DNA from: Halictus rubicundus
Lineage: Eukaryota > Arthropoda > Insecta > Hymenoptera > Halictidae
Reading direction: 5' to 3'
NCBI RefSeq assembly: GCF_050948215.1
Contig: NW_027488817.1
Span: forward strand, 124,001-188,000
Length of the DNA stretch: 64,000 bases
Position numbers and translations under genes: made by a program. Under the pieces are notes generated by a model that saw only the letters and a list, made by a program, of their open reading frames with translations, was not told where the DNA came from and ran no database searches. Positions 1-12,546 of this stretch are shown here, piece by piece; position 1 is the first letter of the stretch; each line of letters opens with the position of its first letter.

Positions 1-1144
1 TCTATCCTATCCTATCCTCTATCCTATCCTATCCTCTATCCTATCCTATTTTCTATCCTATCCTATCCTCTATCCTATCCTCTATCCAATCCTCTATCCT
101 ATCCTCTATACTATCAAATCCCCTATCCTATCCTCTGTCCTATCCTATACTCTATCCTATCCTATCCTCTATCCTATCCTATCCTCTATCCTATCCTATC
201 ATATATCCTATCCTATCTTCTATCCTATCCTATCCTCTATCCTATCAAATCCCCTAAACTATCCTCTGTCCTATCCTATCCTCTATCCTACCCTATCCTC
301 TATCCTATCCTATCCTCTATACTATCCTATCCTCTATCCTATCCTATCCTCTATCCTATCCTCTATCATGTCGTATCCTCTATCCTACCCTATCCTCTAT
401 CCTATCTGATCCTCTATCCTATCCTATCGTCTATCCTATCAAATCCCCTATCCTATGCTCTATCCTATCCTACCCTCTATAATACCGTATACTCTATCAT
501 ATCCTATCCTCTATCCTATAATATCATCTATCCGTTCCCATTCTCTATCCTATCCTCTATCCTATCCTATCCTCTATCCTATCCTATCCTCTATACTATC
601 CTATCCTCTATCCTATAATATCATATATCCGTTCCTATTCTCTATCCTATCCTATCCTCTATCCTATCCTATCCTCTATCCTATCCTATCCTCTATCCTA
701 TCCTATCCTCTATCCTATCCTATTCTCTATCCTATCCTATCTTCTATCCTATCCTACCAAATCCCCTATCCTATTCTCTATCCTATGATATCCTGTATCG
801 TATCCAATCCTCTATCCTATCCTATTATCTATCCTCAATCCTATCCTTTCCTCTATCCTATCCAATCCTCTATCCTATCCTATCCTCTATCCTATCCTAT
901 CGTCTATCCTATCTTCTATCCTATCCAATCCTCTATCCTATCAAATCCCCTATCCTATCCTCTATCCTATCCTATCCTCTGTCCTATCCTATCCTCTATC
1001 CTATCCTATCCTCTATCCTATCCTATCCTCTATCCTATCCTATCCTCTATCCTATACAATCCTCTATCCTATCCTATCCTCTATGCTATCCTATCCTATC
1101 CTCTATCCTATCCTATCCTGTATCCTATCGTATCCTCTATCCTC

Positions 1145-1382
1145 TATCCTATCCTATCCTCTATCCTATCCTATCCTCTATCCTATCCTATCCTCTATCC
1201 TATCCTATCCTCTATCCTATCCTATCCTCTATCCTATCCTATCCTCTATCCTATCCTATCCTCTATCCTATCCTATCCTCTATCCTATCCTATCCTCTAT
1301 CCTATCCTATCCTCTATCCTATCCTATCCTCTATCCTATCCTATCCTCTATCCTATCCTATCCTCTATCCTATCCTATCCTC
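1145..1382. repeat. Fourteen perfect 17-mers in a row
   Basis: These 238 bases are 14 exact copies of the 17-mer with no substitution. The run ends at TACCTTATCC. Together with its duplicate at 2355-2592 it is among the longest unmutated stretches I found and is the best place to read the monomer consensus. Such purity suggests recent local amplification or conversion. Confidence 0.9.
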
Positions 1383-2354
1383 TACCTTATCCTATCCTCT
1401 ATCCTATACAATCCTCTATCCTATCCTATCCTCTATCCTATCCTATCCTATCCTATCCTATCCTGTATCCTATCGTATCCTCTATCCTCTATCTTATCCT
1501 ATCCTCTATCCTATCCTATCCTCTATCCTATCCTATCCTCTATCCTATCCTATCCTCTATCCTATCCTATCCTCTATCCTATCCTATCCTCTATCCTATC
1601 CTATCCTCTATTATATCCTATCCTCTATCCTATCCTATCCTCTATCCTATCCTATCTCTATCCTATCCTATCCTCTATCCTATCCTATCCTCTATCCTAT
1701 CCTATCCTCTATCCTATCCTATCCTCTATCCTATCCTATCCCCTATCCTATCATATCTTCTATCCTATCCTATCCTCTATCCTATCCTATCCTCTATCCT
1801 ATCCTGTCAAATCCCCTATCCTATTCTCTATCCTATGATATCCTGTATCCTATCCAATCCTCTATCTTATCCTATTATCTATCCTCAATCCTATCCTTTC
1901 CTCTATCCTATCCAATCCTCTATCCTGTCCTATCCTATCCTCTATCCTATCCTCTATCCTTTCCTATCGTCTATCCTATCTTCTATCCTATCCTATGCTC
2001 TATCCTATCAAATCCCCTATCCTATCCTCTATCCTATCCTATCCTCTGTCCTATCCTATCCTCTATCCTATCCTATCCTCTATCCTATCCTATCCTCTAT
2101 CCTATCCTATCCTCTAACCTATCCTATCCTCTATCCTATCCTATCCTCTATCCTATCTTATCTTCTATCTTATCCTATCACCTATCCTATCCTATCCTCT
2201 ATCCTATCTTATCTTCTATCTTATCCTATCACCTATCCTATCAAATCCCCTATCCTATTCTCTATCCTATCCTATCCTGTATCCTATCCAATCCTCTATC
2301 CTATCCTATCATCTATCCTCAATCCTATCCTTTCCTCCATCCTATCCTATTCTC
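1145..2354. repeat. 1,210-bp higher-order unit, copy 1
   Basis: The unit opens with 14 unmutated 17-mers. An ordered series of variants follows: TACCTTATCC (1383), CCTGTATCCTATCG (1462), TTATATCC (1611), TGTCAAATCC (1805), CTATGATATCCTG, CTCAATCCTATCCTTTCC, CTCTAACC and TATCACC. Each recurs exactly 1,210 bp downstream. I noticed one substitution between the copies, TTTCC at about 1960 against TATCC at 3170. Such identity in a satellite indicates a recent tandem duplication. Confidence 0.88.
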
Positions 2355-3564
2355 TATCCTATCCTATCCTCTATCCTATCCTATCCTCTATCCTATCCTA
2401 TCCTCTATCCTATCCTATCCTCTATCCTATCCTATCCTCTATCCTATCCTATCCTCTATCCTATCCTATCCTCTATCCTATCCTATCCTCTATCCTATCC
2501 TATCCTCTATCCTATCCTATCCTCTATCCTATCCTATCCTCTATCCTATCCTATCCTCTATCCTATCCTATCCTCTATCCTATCCTATCCTCTACCTTAT
2601 CCTATCCTCTATCCTATACAATCCTCTATCCTATCCTATCCTCTATCCTATCCTATCCTATCCTATCCTATCCTGTATCCTATCGTATCCTCTATCCTCT
2701 ATCTTATCCTATCCTCTATCCTATCCTATCCTCTATCCTATCCTATCCTCTATCCTATCCTATCCTCTATCCTATCCTATCCTCTATCCTATCCTATCCT
2801 CTATCCTATCCTATCCTCTATTATATCCTATCCTCTATCCTATCCTATCCTCTATCCTATCCTATCTCTATCCTATCCTATCCTCTATCCTATCCTATCC
2901 TCTATCCTATCCTATCCTCTATCCTATCCTATCCTCTATCCTATCCTATCCCCTATCCTATCATATCTTCTATCCTATCCTATCCTCTATCCTATCCTAT
3001 CCTCTATCCTATCCTGTCAAATCCCCTATCCTATTCTCTATCCTATGATATCCTGTATCCTATCCAATCCTCTATCTTATCCTATTATCTATCCTCAATC
3101 CTATCCTTTCCTCTATCCTATCCAATCCTCTATCCTGTCCTATCCTATCCTCTATCCTATCCTCTATCCTATCCTATCGTCTATCCTATCTTCTATCCTA
3201 TCCTATGCTCTATCCTATCAAATCCCCTATCCTATCCTCTATCCTATCCTATCCTCTGTCCTATCCTATCCTCTATCCTATCCTATCCTCTATCCTATCC
3301 TATCCTCTATCCTATCCTATCCTCTAACCTATCCTATCCTCTATCCTATCCTATCCTCTATCCTATCTTATCTTCTATCTTATCCTATCACCTATCCTAT
3401 CCTATCCTCTATCCTATCTTATCTTCTATCTTATCCTATCACCTATCCTATCAAATCCCCTATCCTATTCTCTATCCTATCCTATCCTGTATCCTATCCA
3501 ATCCTCTATCCTATCCTATCATCTATCCTCAATCCTATCCTTTCCTCCATCCTATCCTATTCTC
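2355..3564. repeat. 1,210-bp higher-order unit, copy 2
   Basis: This is the direct tandem partner of 1145-2354. It starts with the same 14-monomer perfect run (2355-2592), and TACCTTATCC, TTATATCC (2821) and TGTCAAATCC (3015) sit at +1,210. Identity continues to about 3600, where CTATGCTATCC replaces plain monomers. The homologous block at 12547-15061 carries only one such unit, so this copy is extra in the left block. Confidence 0.88.
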
Positions 3565-5219
3565 TATCCTATCCTATCCTCTATCCTATCCTATCCTCTA
3601 TCCTATGCTATCCTCTATCCTATCCTATACTCTATCCTATCCTATCCTCTATCCTATCCTATCCTCTATCCTATCCTATCCTATATCCTATCCTATCTTC
3701 TATCCTATCCTATCCTCTATCCTATCAAATCCCCTAAACTATCCTCTATCCTATCCTATCCTCTATCCTATCCTATCCTCTATCCTATCCTATCCTCTAT
3801 CCTATCCTATCCTCTATCCTATCCTATCCTCTATCCTATCCTATCCTCTATCCTATCCTATCCTATATCCTATCCTATCCTCTATCCTATCCTATCCTCT
3901 ATCCTATCCTATCATCTATCCTCAATCCTATCCTTTCCTCTATCCTATCCAATCCTCTATCCTATCCTATCCTATCCTCTATCCTATCCTCTATACTATC
4001 AAATCCCCTATCCTATCCTCTGTCCTACCCTATCCTCTGTCCTATCCTATCCTCTATCCTATCCTATCCTCTATCCTATCCTATCCTCTATCCTATCCTA
4101 TCCTCTGTCCTATCCTATCCTCTGTCCTATCCTATCCTCTATCCTACCCTATCCTCTATCCTATCCTATCCTCTATCCTATCCTATCCTCTATCCTATCC
4201 TATCCTCTATCCTATCCTATCCTCTATCCTATCCTATCCTCTATCCTATCCTATCCTATATCCTATCCTATCCTCTATCCTATCCTATCCTCTATCCTAT
4301 CCTATCATCTATCCTCAATCCTATCCTTTCCTCTATCCTATCCAATCCTCTATCCTATCCTATCCTATCCTCTATCCTATCCTATCATCTATCCTCAATC
4401 CTATCCTTTCCTCTATCCTATCCAATCCTCTATCCTATCCTATCCTATCCTCTATCCTATCCTCTATACTATCAAATCCCCTATCCTATCCTCTGTCCTA
4501 CCCTATCCTCTGTCCTATCCTATCCTCTATCCTATCCTATCCTCTATCCTAACCAATCCTTTATCCTATCCTATCCTCTGTCGTATCCTATCCTCTATCC
4601 TTTCCTATCGTTTATCCTATCCTCTATCCTATCCTATCCTCTATCCTATGCTATCCTATATCCTATCCTATCTTCTATCCTATGCTATCCTCTATCCTAT
4701 CAAATCCCCTATCCTATCCTCTATCCTATCCTATCCTCTATCCTATAATATCCTCTATCCTATCCTATCCTCTATCCTATCCTATCCTCTATCCTATCCT
4801 ATCCTATATCCTACCCTATCCTCTATCCTATCCTATCCTCTATCCTATCCTATCCTCTATTCTATCCTCTGTCCTATCCTATCCTCTATCCTACCCTATC
4901 CTCTATCCTATCCTATCCTCTATCCTATCCTATCCTCTATCCTATCCTATCCTCTATCCTATCCTATCCTCTATCCTATCCTATCCTCTATCCTATCCTA
5001 TCCTATATCCTATCCTATCCTCTATCCTATCCTATCCTCTATCCTATCCTATCATCTATCCTCAATCCTATCCTTTCCTCTATCCTATCCAATCCTCTAT
5101 CCTATCCTATCCTATCCTCTATCCTATCCTCTATACTATCAAATCCCCTATCCTATCCTCTGTCCTACCCTATCCTCTGTCCTATCCTATCCTCTATCCT
5201 ATCCTATCCTCTATCCTAT
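2861..5219. repeat. 2.3-kb higher-order unit, copy 1
   Basis: The unit begins at the short-monomer variant CCTATCTCTATCC (2861) and ends where the same variant starts again (5220), a spacing of 2,359. Downstream of a 34-bp net difference the spacing is 2,325: AACCAATCC lies at 4551 and 6876, and TATGCTATCCTATATCC lies near 4647 and 6972. The unit includes the 80-bp micro-duplication at 4301-4460. It overlaps the second 1,210-bp unit, so it arose from a different exchange register. Confidence 0.85.
4301..4460. repeat. 80-bp tandem micro-duplication
   Basis: CCTATCATCTATCCTCAATC occurs at 4301 and again at 4381, with the same following bases including CTTTCC and TATCCAATCC. The repeat period is 80 bp. 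The same doubled 80-bp block is present 2,325 bp downstream at 6626-6785, but the related block near 3910 is single. It therefore formed before the 2.3-kb unit was copied. Confidence 0.88.
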
Positions 5220-7544
5220 CCTATCTCTATCCTATCCTATCCTCTATCCTATCCTATCCTCTATCCTATCCTATCCTCTATCCTATCCTATCCTCTATCC
5301 TATCCTATCCCCTATCCTATCATATCTTCTATCCTATCCTATCCTCTATCCTATCCTATCCTCTATCCTATCCTGTCAAATCCCCTATCCTATTCTCTAT
5401 CCTATGATATCCTGTATCCTATCCAATCCTCTATCTTATCCTATTATCTATCCTCAATCCTATCCTTTCCTCTATCCTATCCAATCCTCTATCCTGTCCT
5501 ATCCTATCCTCTATCCTATCCTCTATCCTATCCTATCGTCTATCCTATCTTCTATCCTATCCTATGCTCTATCCTATCAAATCCCCTATCCTATCCTCTA
5601 TCCTATCCTATCCTCTGTCCTATCCTATCCTCTATCCTATCCTATCCTCTATCCTATCCTATCCTCTATCCTATCCTATCCTCTAACCTATCCTATCCTC
5701 TATCCTATCCTATCCTCTATCCTATCTTATCTTCTATCTTATCCTATCACCTATCCTATCCTATCCTCTATCCTATCTTATATTCTATCTTATCCTATCA
5801 CCTATCCTATCAAATCCCCTATCCTATTCTCTATCCTATCCTATCCTGTATCCTATCCAATCCTCTATCCTATCCTATCATCTATCCTCAATCCTATCCT
5901 TTCCTCCATCCTATCCTATTCTCTATCCTATCCTATCCTCTATCCTATCCTATCCTCTATCCTATGCTATCCTCTATCCTATCCTATACTCTATCCTATC
6001 CTATCCTCTATCCTATCCTATCCTCTATCCTATCAAATCCCCTAAACTATCCTCTATCCTATCCTATCCTCTATCCTATCCTATCCTCTATCCTATCCTA
6101 TCCTCTATCCTATCCTATCCTCTATCCTATCCTATCCTCTATCCTATCCTATCCTCTATCCTATCCTATCCTATATCCTATCCTATCCTCTATCCTATCC
6201 TATCCTCTATCCTATCCTATCATCTATCCTCAATCCTATCCTTTCCTCTATCCTATCCAATCCTCTATCCTATCCTATCCTATCCTCTATCCTATCCTCT
6301 ATACTATCAAATCCCCTATCCTATCCTCTGTCCTACCCTATCCTCTGTCCTATCCTATCCTCTATCCTATCCTATCCTCTATCCTATCCTATCCTCTATC
6401 CTATCCTATCCTCTATCCTATCCTATCCTCTGTCCTATCCTATCCTCTGTCCTATCCTATCCTCTATCCTACCCTATCCTCTATCCTATCCTATCCTCTA
6501 TCCTATCCTATCCTCTATCCTATCCTATCCTCTATCCTATCCTATCCTCTATCCTATCCTATCCTCTATCCTATCCTATCCTATATCCTATCCTATCCTC
6601 TATCCTATCCTATCCTCTATCCTATCCTATCATCTATCCTCAATCCTATCCTTTCCTCTATCCTATCCAATCCTCTATCCTATCCTATCCTATCCTCTAT
6701 CCTATCCTATCATCTATCCTCAATCCTATCCTTTCCTCTATCCTATCCAATCCTCTATCCTATCCTATCCTATCCTCTATCCTATCCTCTATACTATCAA
6801 ATCCCCTATCCTATCCTCTGTCCTACCCTATCCTCTGTCCTATCCTATCCTCTATCCTATCCTATCCTCTATCCTAACCAATCCTTTATCCTATCCTATC
6901 CTCTGTCGTATCCTATCCTCTATCCTTTCCTATCGTTTATCCTATCCTCTATCCTATCCTATCCTCTATCCTATGCTATCCTATATCCTATCCTATCTTC
7001 TATCCTATGCTATCCTCTATCCTATCAAATCCCCTATCCTATCCTCTATCCTATCCTATCCTCTATCCTATAATATCCTCTATCCTATCCTATCCTCTAT
7101 CCTATCCTATCCTCTATCCTATCCTATCCTATATCCTACCCTATCCTCTATCCTATCCTATCCTCTATCCTATCCTATCCTCTATTCTATCCTCTGTCCT
7201 ATCCTATCCTCTATCCTACCCTATCCTCTATCCTATCCTATCCTCTATCCTATCCTATCCTCTATCCTATCCTATCCTCTATCCTATCCTATCCTCTATC
7301 CTATCCTATCCTCTATCCTATCCTATCCTATATCCTATCCTATCCTCTATCCTATCCTATCCTCTATCCTATCCTATCATCTATCCTCAATCCTATCCTT
7401 TCCTCTATCCTATCCAATCCTCTATCCTATCCTATCCTATCCTCTATCCTATCCTCTATACTATCAAATCCCCTATCCTATCCTCTGTCCTACCCTATCC
7501 TCTGTCCTATCCTATCCTCTATCCTATCCTATCCTCTATCCTAT
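5220..7544. repeat. 2.3-kb higher-order unit, copy 2
   Basis: This is the tandem partner of 2861-5219. TATGATATCC (5400 region), TAACC, TATCACC, CTAAAC (near 6040), AACCAATCC (6876) and TATGCTATCCTATATCC (near 6972) follow in the same order. This copy lacks 51 bp, exactly three monomers, near 6010-6030 relative to the first copy. The match fades near 7545, where plain monomers resume instead of the CCTATCTCTATCC variant. Confidence 0.85.
6626..6785. repeat. 80-bp tandem micro-duplication, inherited copy
   Basis: CCTATCATCTATCCTCAATC occurs at 6626 and 6706, an 80-bp period identical to that at 4301-4460. Its position, 2,325 bp from the first pair, shows it was carried along when the larger block was duplicated. 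Confidence 0.85.
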
Positions 7545-8770
7545 CCTATCCTCTATCCTATCCTATCCTCTATCCTATCCTATCCTCTATCCTATCCTAT
7601 CCTCTGTCCTATCCTATCCTCTATCCTATCCTATCCTCTATCCTATCCTATCCTCTATCCTATCCTATCCTCTATCCTATCCTATCCTCTATCCTATCCT
7701 ATCCTCTATCCTATCCTATCCTCTATCCTATCCTATCCTCTATCCTATCCTATCCTCTACCTTATCCTATCCTCTATCCTATACAATCCTCTATCCTATC
7801 CTATCCTCTATCCTATCCTATCCTATTCTATCCTATCCTGTATCCTATCGTATCCTCTATCCTCTATCTTATCCTATCCTCTATCCTATCCTATCCTCTA
7901 TCCTATCCTATCCTCTATCCTATCCTATCCTCTATCCTATCCTATCCTCTATCCTATCCTATCCTCTATCCTATCCTATCCTCTATTATATCCTATCCTC
8001 TATCCTATCCTATCCTCTATCCTATCCTATCTCTATCCTATCCTATCCTCTATCCTATCCTATCCTCTATCCTATCCTATCCTCTATCCTATCCTATCCT
8101 CTATCCTATCCTATCCTCTGTCCTATCCTATCCTCTATCCTATCCTATCCTCTATCCTATCCTATCCTCTATCCTATCCTATCCTCTATCCTATCCTATC
8201 CTCTATCCTATCCTTTCCTCTATCCTATCCAATCCTCTATCCTGTCCTATCCTATCCTCTATCCTATCCTCTATCCTATCCTATCGTCTATCCTATCTTC
8301 TATCCTATCCTATGCTCTATCCTATCAAATCCCCTATCCTATCCTCTATCCTATCCTATCCTCTGTCCTATCCTATCCTCTATCCTATCCTATCCTCTAT
8401 CCTATCCTATCCTCTATCCTATCCTATCACCTATCCTATCCTATCCTCTATCCTATCTTATCTTCTATCTTATCCTATCACCTATCCTATCAAATCCCCT
8501 ATCCTATTCTCTATCCTATCCAATCCTGTATCCTATCCAATCCTCTATCCTATCCTATCATCTATCCTCAATCCTATCCTTTCCTCCATCCTATCCTATC
8601 CTCTATCCTATCCTATCCTCTATCCTATCCTATCCTCTATCCTATGCTATCCTCTATCCTATCCTATACTCTATCCTATCCTATCCTCTATCCTATCCTA
8701 TCCTCTATCCTATCCTATCCTATATCCTATCCTATCTTCTATCCTATCCTATCCTCTATCCTATCAAATC
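7545..8770. repeat. Mosaic of domain A blocks
   Basis: About 1.2 kb of 17-mers whose variants match other domain A blocks in pieces. TACCTTATCC near 7758, CCTGTATCCTATCG near 7837 and TTATATCC near 7985 follow the order of the 1,210-bp unit. The later TAACC and TATCTTATCTTC-type series is shortened, and the end matches the CTAAAC boundary of the neighbouring 1,179-bp unit. No gene is seen. It reads as a junction between unrelated duplication registers. Confidence 0.7.
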
Positions 8771-9949
8771 CCCTAAACTATCCTCTGTCCTACCCTATCC
8801 TCTATCCTATCCTATCCTCTATCCTATCCTATCCTCTATCCTATCCTCTATCCTATCCTCTATCATGTCGTATCCTCTATCCTACCCTATCCTCTATCCT
8901 ATCTGATCCTCTATCCTATCCTATCCTCTATCCTATCAAATCCCCTATCCTATGCTCTATGCTATCCTACCATCTATAATACCGTATACTCTATCATATC
9001 CTATCCTCTATCCTATAATATCATCTATCCGTTCCTATTAGCTATCCTATCCTCTATCCTATCCTATCCTCTATCCTATCCTACCCTCTATACTATCCTA
9101 TCCTCTATCCTATAATATCATATATCCGTTCCTATTCTCTATCCTATCCTATCCTCTATCCTATCCTATCCTCTATCCTATCCTATCCTTTATCCTATCC
9201 TATCCTCTATCCTATCCTACCGTCTATCCTATCCTATCCTCTATCCTATTCTATCTTCTATCCTATCCTATCCTCTATCCTATCAAATCCTCTCCTCTAT
9301 CCTATCCTATCCTCTGTCCTATCCTATCCTCTATCCTATCCTATCGTTTATCCTATCCTATCGTTTATCCTATCCTCTACCCTATCCTATCCTCTATCCT
9401 ATCCTATCCTCTATCCTATCCTATCCTCTATCCTATACAATCCTCTATCCTATCCTATCCTCTATCCTATCCTATCCTCTATTCTATCCTATCCTCTATA
9501 ATACCGTATACTCTATCATATCCTATCCTCTATCCTATAATATCATCTATCCGTTCCTATTCTCTATCCTATCCTATCCTCTATCCTATCCTATCCACTA
9601 TCCTATCCTATCCTCTATCCTATCCTATCCTCTATCCTATCCTCTATCATGTCGTATCCTCTATCCTACCCTATCCTCTATCCTATCTGATCCTCTATTG
9701 TATCCTATCCTCTATCCTATCCTATCCTCTATCCTATCATCTATCCTCAATCCTATCCTTTCCTCCATCCTATCCTATCCTCTATCCTATCCTATCCTCT
9801 ATCCTATCCTATCCTCTATCCTATGCTATCCTCTATCCTATCCTATACTCTATCCTATCCTATCCTCTATCCTATCCTATCCTCTATCCTATCCTATCCT
9901 ATATCCTATCCTATCTTCTATCCTATCCTATCCTCTATCCTATAAAATC
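8771..9949. repeat. 1,179-bp higher-order unit, copy 1
   Basis: The unit runs from CCCTAAAC (8771) to the next CCCTAAAC (9950). Inside, CATGTCG is at 8864 and 9648, TATAATACCGTATACTC occurs twice, and TATCCGTTCC is followed by TATTAGC. All repeat at +1,179 (CATGTCG at 10043 and 10827). The match runs to about 9,700; the tail beyond that differs from the next copy. Confidence 0.87.
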
Positions 9950-11128
9950 CCCTAAACTATCCTCTGTCCTACCCTATCCTCTATCCTATCCTATCCTCTA
10001 TCCTATCCTATCCTCTATCCTATCCTCTATCCTATCCTCTATCATGTCGTATCCTCTATCCTACCCTATCCTCTATCCTATCTGATCCTCTATCCTATCC
10101 TATCCTCTATCCTATCAAATCCCCTATCCTATGCTCTATGCAATCCTACCATCTATAATACCGTATACTCTATCATATCCTATCCTCTATCCTATAATAT
10201 CATCTATCCGTTCCTATTAGCTATCCTATCCTCTATCGTATCCTATCCTCTATCCTATCCTACCCTCTATACTATCCTATCCTCTATCCTATAATATCAT
10301 ATATCCGTTCCTATTCTCTATCCTATCCTATCCTCTATCCTATCCTATCCTCTATCCTATCCTATCCTTTATCCTATCCTATCCTCTATCCTATCCTATC
10401 GTCTATCCTATCCTATCCTCTATCCTATTCTATCTTCTATCCTATCCTATCCTCTATCCTATCAAATCCTCTCCTCTATCCTATCCTATCCTCTGTCCTA
10501 TCCTATCCTCTATCCTATCCTATCGTTTATCATATCCTATCGTTTATCCTATCCTCTACCCTATCCTATCCTCTATCCTATCCTATCCTCTATCCTATCC
10601 TATCCTCTATCCTATACAATCCTCTATCCTATCCTATCCTCTATCCTATCCTATCCTCTATTCTATCCTATCCTCTATAATACCGTATACTCTATCATAT
10701 CCTATCCTCTATCCTATAATATCATCTATCCGTTCCTATTCTCTATCCTATCCTATCCTCTATCCTATCCTATCCACTATCCTATCCTATCCTCTATCCT
10801 ATCCTATCCTCTATCCTATCCTCTATCATGTCGTATCCTCTATCCTACCCTATCCTCTATCCTATCTGATCCTCTATCCTATCCTATCCTCTATCCTATC
10901 AAATCCCCTATCCTATGCTCTATCCTATCCTACCCTCTATAATACCGTATACTCTATCATATCCTACCCTCTATGCTATCCTATCCTCTATCCTATCCTA
11001 TCCTCTATACTATCCTATCCTCTATCCTATAATATCATCTATCCGTTCCTATTCTCTATCCTATCCTATCCTCTATCCTATTCTATCTTCTATCCTATCC
11101 TATCCTCTATCCTATCAAATCCTATCCT
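9950..11128. repeat. 1,179-bp higher-order unit, copy 2
   Basis: This matches 8771-9701 up to about 10880. The stretch 9950 to about 10790 is also almost identical to 15056 onward (spacing 5,106) and, 1,673 bp further on, to 16729 onward. Shared private changes include GCAATCCTACC at about 10140 and 15245, and TTTATCATATCC at about 10528 and 15634. Copy 1 lacks these changes, so the 15-kb block is closer to this copy than copy 1 is. Confidence 0.82.
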
Positions 11129-12546
11129 CTATCCTATCCTATCCTCTGTCCTATCCTATCCTCTATCCTATCCTATCGTTTATCCTATCCTATCGTTTAT
11201 CCTATCCTCTATCCTATACTATACTCTATCCTATCCTATCCTCTATCCTATCCTATCCTCTATCCTATCCTATCCTCTATCCTATCCTATCCTCTATCCT
11301 ATCCTATCCTCTGTCCTATCCTATCCTCTATCCTATCCTATCCTCTATCCTATCCTATCCTCTATCCTATCCTATCCTCTAACCTATCCTATCCTCTATC
11401 CTATCCTATCCTCTATCCTATCTTATCTTCTATCTTATCCTATCACCTATCCTATCCTATCCTCTATCCTATCTTATCTTCTATCTTATCCTATCACCTA
11501 TCCTATCAAATCCCCTATCGTATTCTCTATCCTATCCTATCCTGTATCCTATCCAATCCTCTATCCTATTCTATCATCTATCCTCAATCCTATCCTTTTC
11601 TCCATCCTATCCTATCCTCTATCCTATCCTATCCTCTATCCTATCCTATCCTCTATCCTATGCTATCCTCTATCCTATCCTATACTCTATCCTATCCTAT
11701 CCTCTATCCTATCCTATCCTCTATCCTATCCTATCCTATATCCTATCCTATCTTCTATCCTATCCTATCCTCTATCCTATCAAATCCCCTAAACTATCCT
11801 CTGTCCTACCCTATCCTCTATCCTATCCTATCCTCTATCCTATCCTATCCTCTATCCTATCCTCTATCCTATCCTCTATCCTATCCTCTATCATGTCGTA
11901 TCCTCTATCCTACCCTATCCTCTATCCTATCTGATCCTCTATCCTATCCTATCCTCTATCCTATCAAATCCCCTATCCTATGCTCTATGCTATCCTACCA
12001 ACTATAATACCGTATACTCTATCATATCCTATCCTCTATCCTATAATATCATCTATCCGTTCCTATTAGCTATCCTATCCTCTATCCTATCCTATCCTCT
12101 ATCCTATCCTACCCTCTATACTATCCTATCCTCTATCCTATAATATCATATATCCGTTCCTATTCTCTATCCTATCCTATCATCTATCCTATCCTATCCT
12201 CTATCCTAACCTATCCTTTATCCTATCCTATCCTCTATCCTATCCTATCGTCTATCCTATCCTATCCTCTATCCTATTCTATCTTCTATCCTATCCTATC
12301 CTCTATCCTATCAAATCCTATCCTCTATCCTATCCTATCCTCTGTCCTATCCTATCCTCTATCCTATCCTATCCTCTATCCTAATCTATCCTCTATCCTA
12401 TCCTATCCTCTATCCTATCCTATCCTCTATCCTATCCTATCCTCTATCCTATCCTCTATCCTATCCTATCCTGTATACTATCGTATCCTCTATCCTCTAT
12501 CCTATCCAATCCTCTATCCTATCCTATCCTCTATCCTATAATATGC
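11129..12546. repeat. Domain A blocks between duplications
   Basis: These 17-mers carry the usual domain A variants in order: CTCTAACC, TATCACC, CTTTTCTCC, CTAAAC, CATGTCG (11892), TATCTGATCC, CCGTTCC with TATTAGC (about 12060), and CTGTATACTATCG. The block resembles parts of the 1,179-bp and 1,210-bp units joined together. It carries private substitutions such as TATCGTATTC near 11520 and TATCCTAATC near 12380. I see no gene. Confidence 0.72.

Larger units (their letters stand above)
1..3737. repeat. Left copy of a 12.5-kb-spaced duplication
   Basis: Window base 1 aligns with base 12547 (spacing 12,546) and rare variants match in order: TATTTTC, CTAAAC, CATGTCG (367 and 12913), CCGTTCCCATTC, and the CTATGATATCCTGTATCG stretch. 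Single-base differences are few, for example near 925 against 13471. Later spacings drop to 12,517 and then 12,534, in steps of 29 and 17 bp, through gain or loss of monomers. This copy is about 1.2 kb longer than the right copy (12547-15061) because it holds a second 1,210-bp unit. The true left end is outside the window. Confidence 0.85.

Noticed and set aside
455..4552. A 1,365-codon + strand open reading frame, and dozens of similar frames across the window, as protein genes
   Set aside because: They consist only of the repeated I, L, S, Y, P peptide dictated by the satellite, overlap in several frames, start at chance ATG or TTG variants and end at chance TAA variants. There is no promoter, intron or domain evidence, and openness is expected from the G-free consensus.
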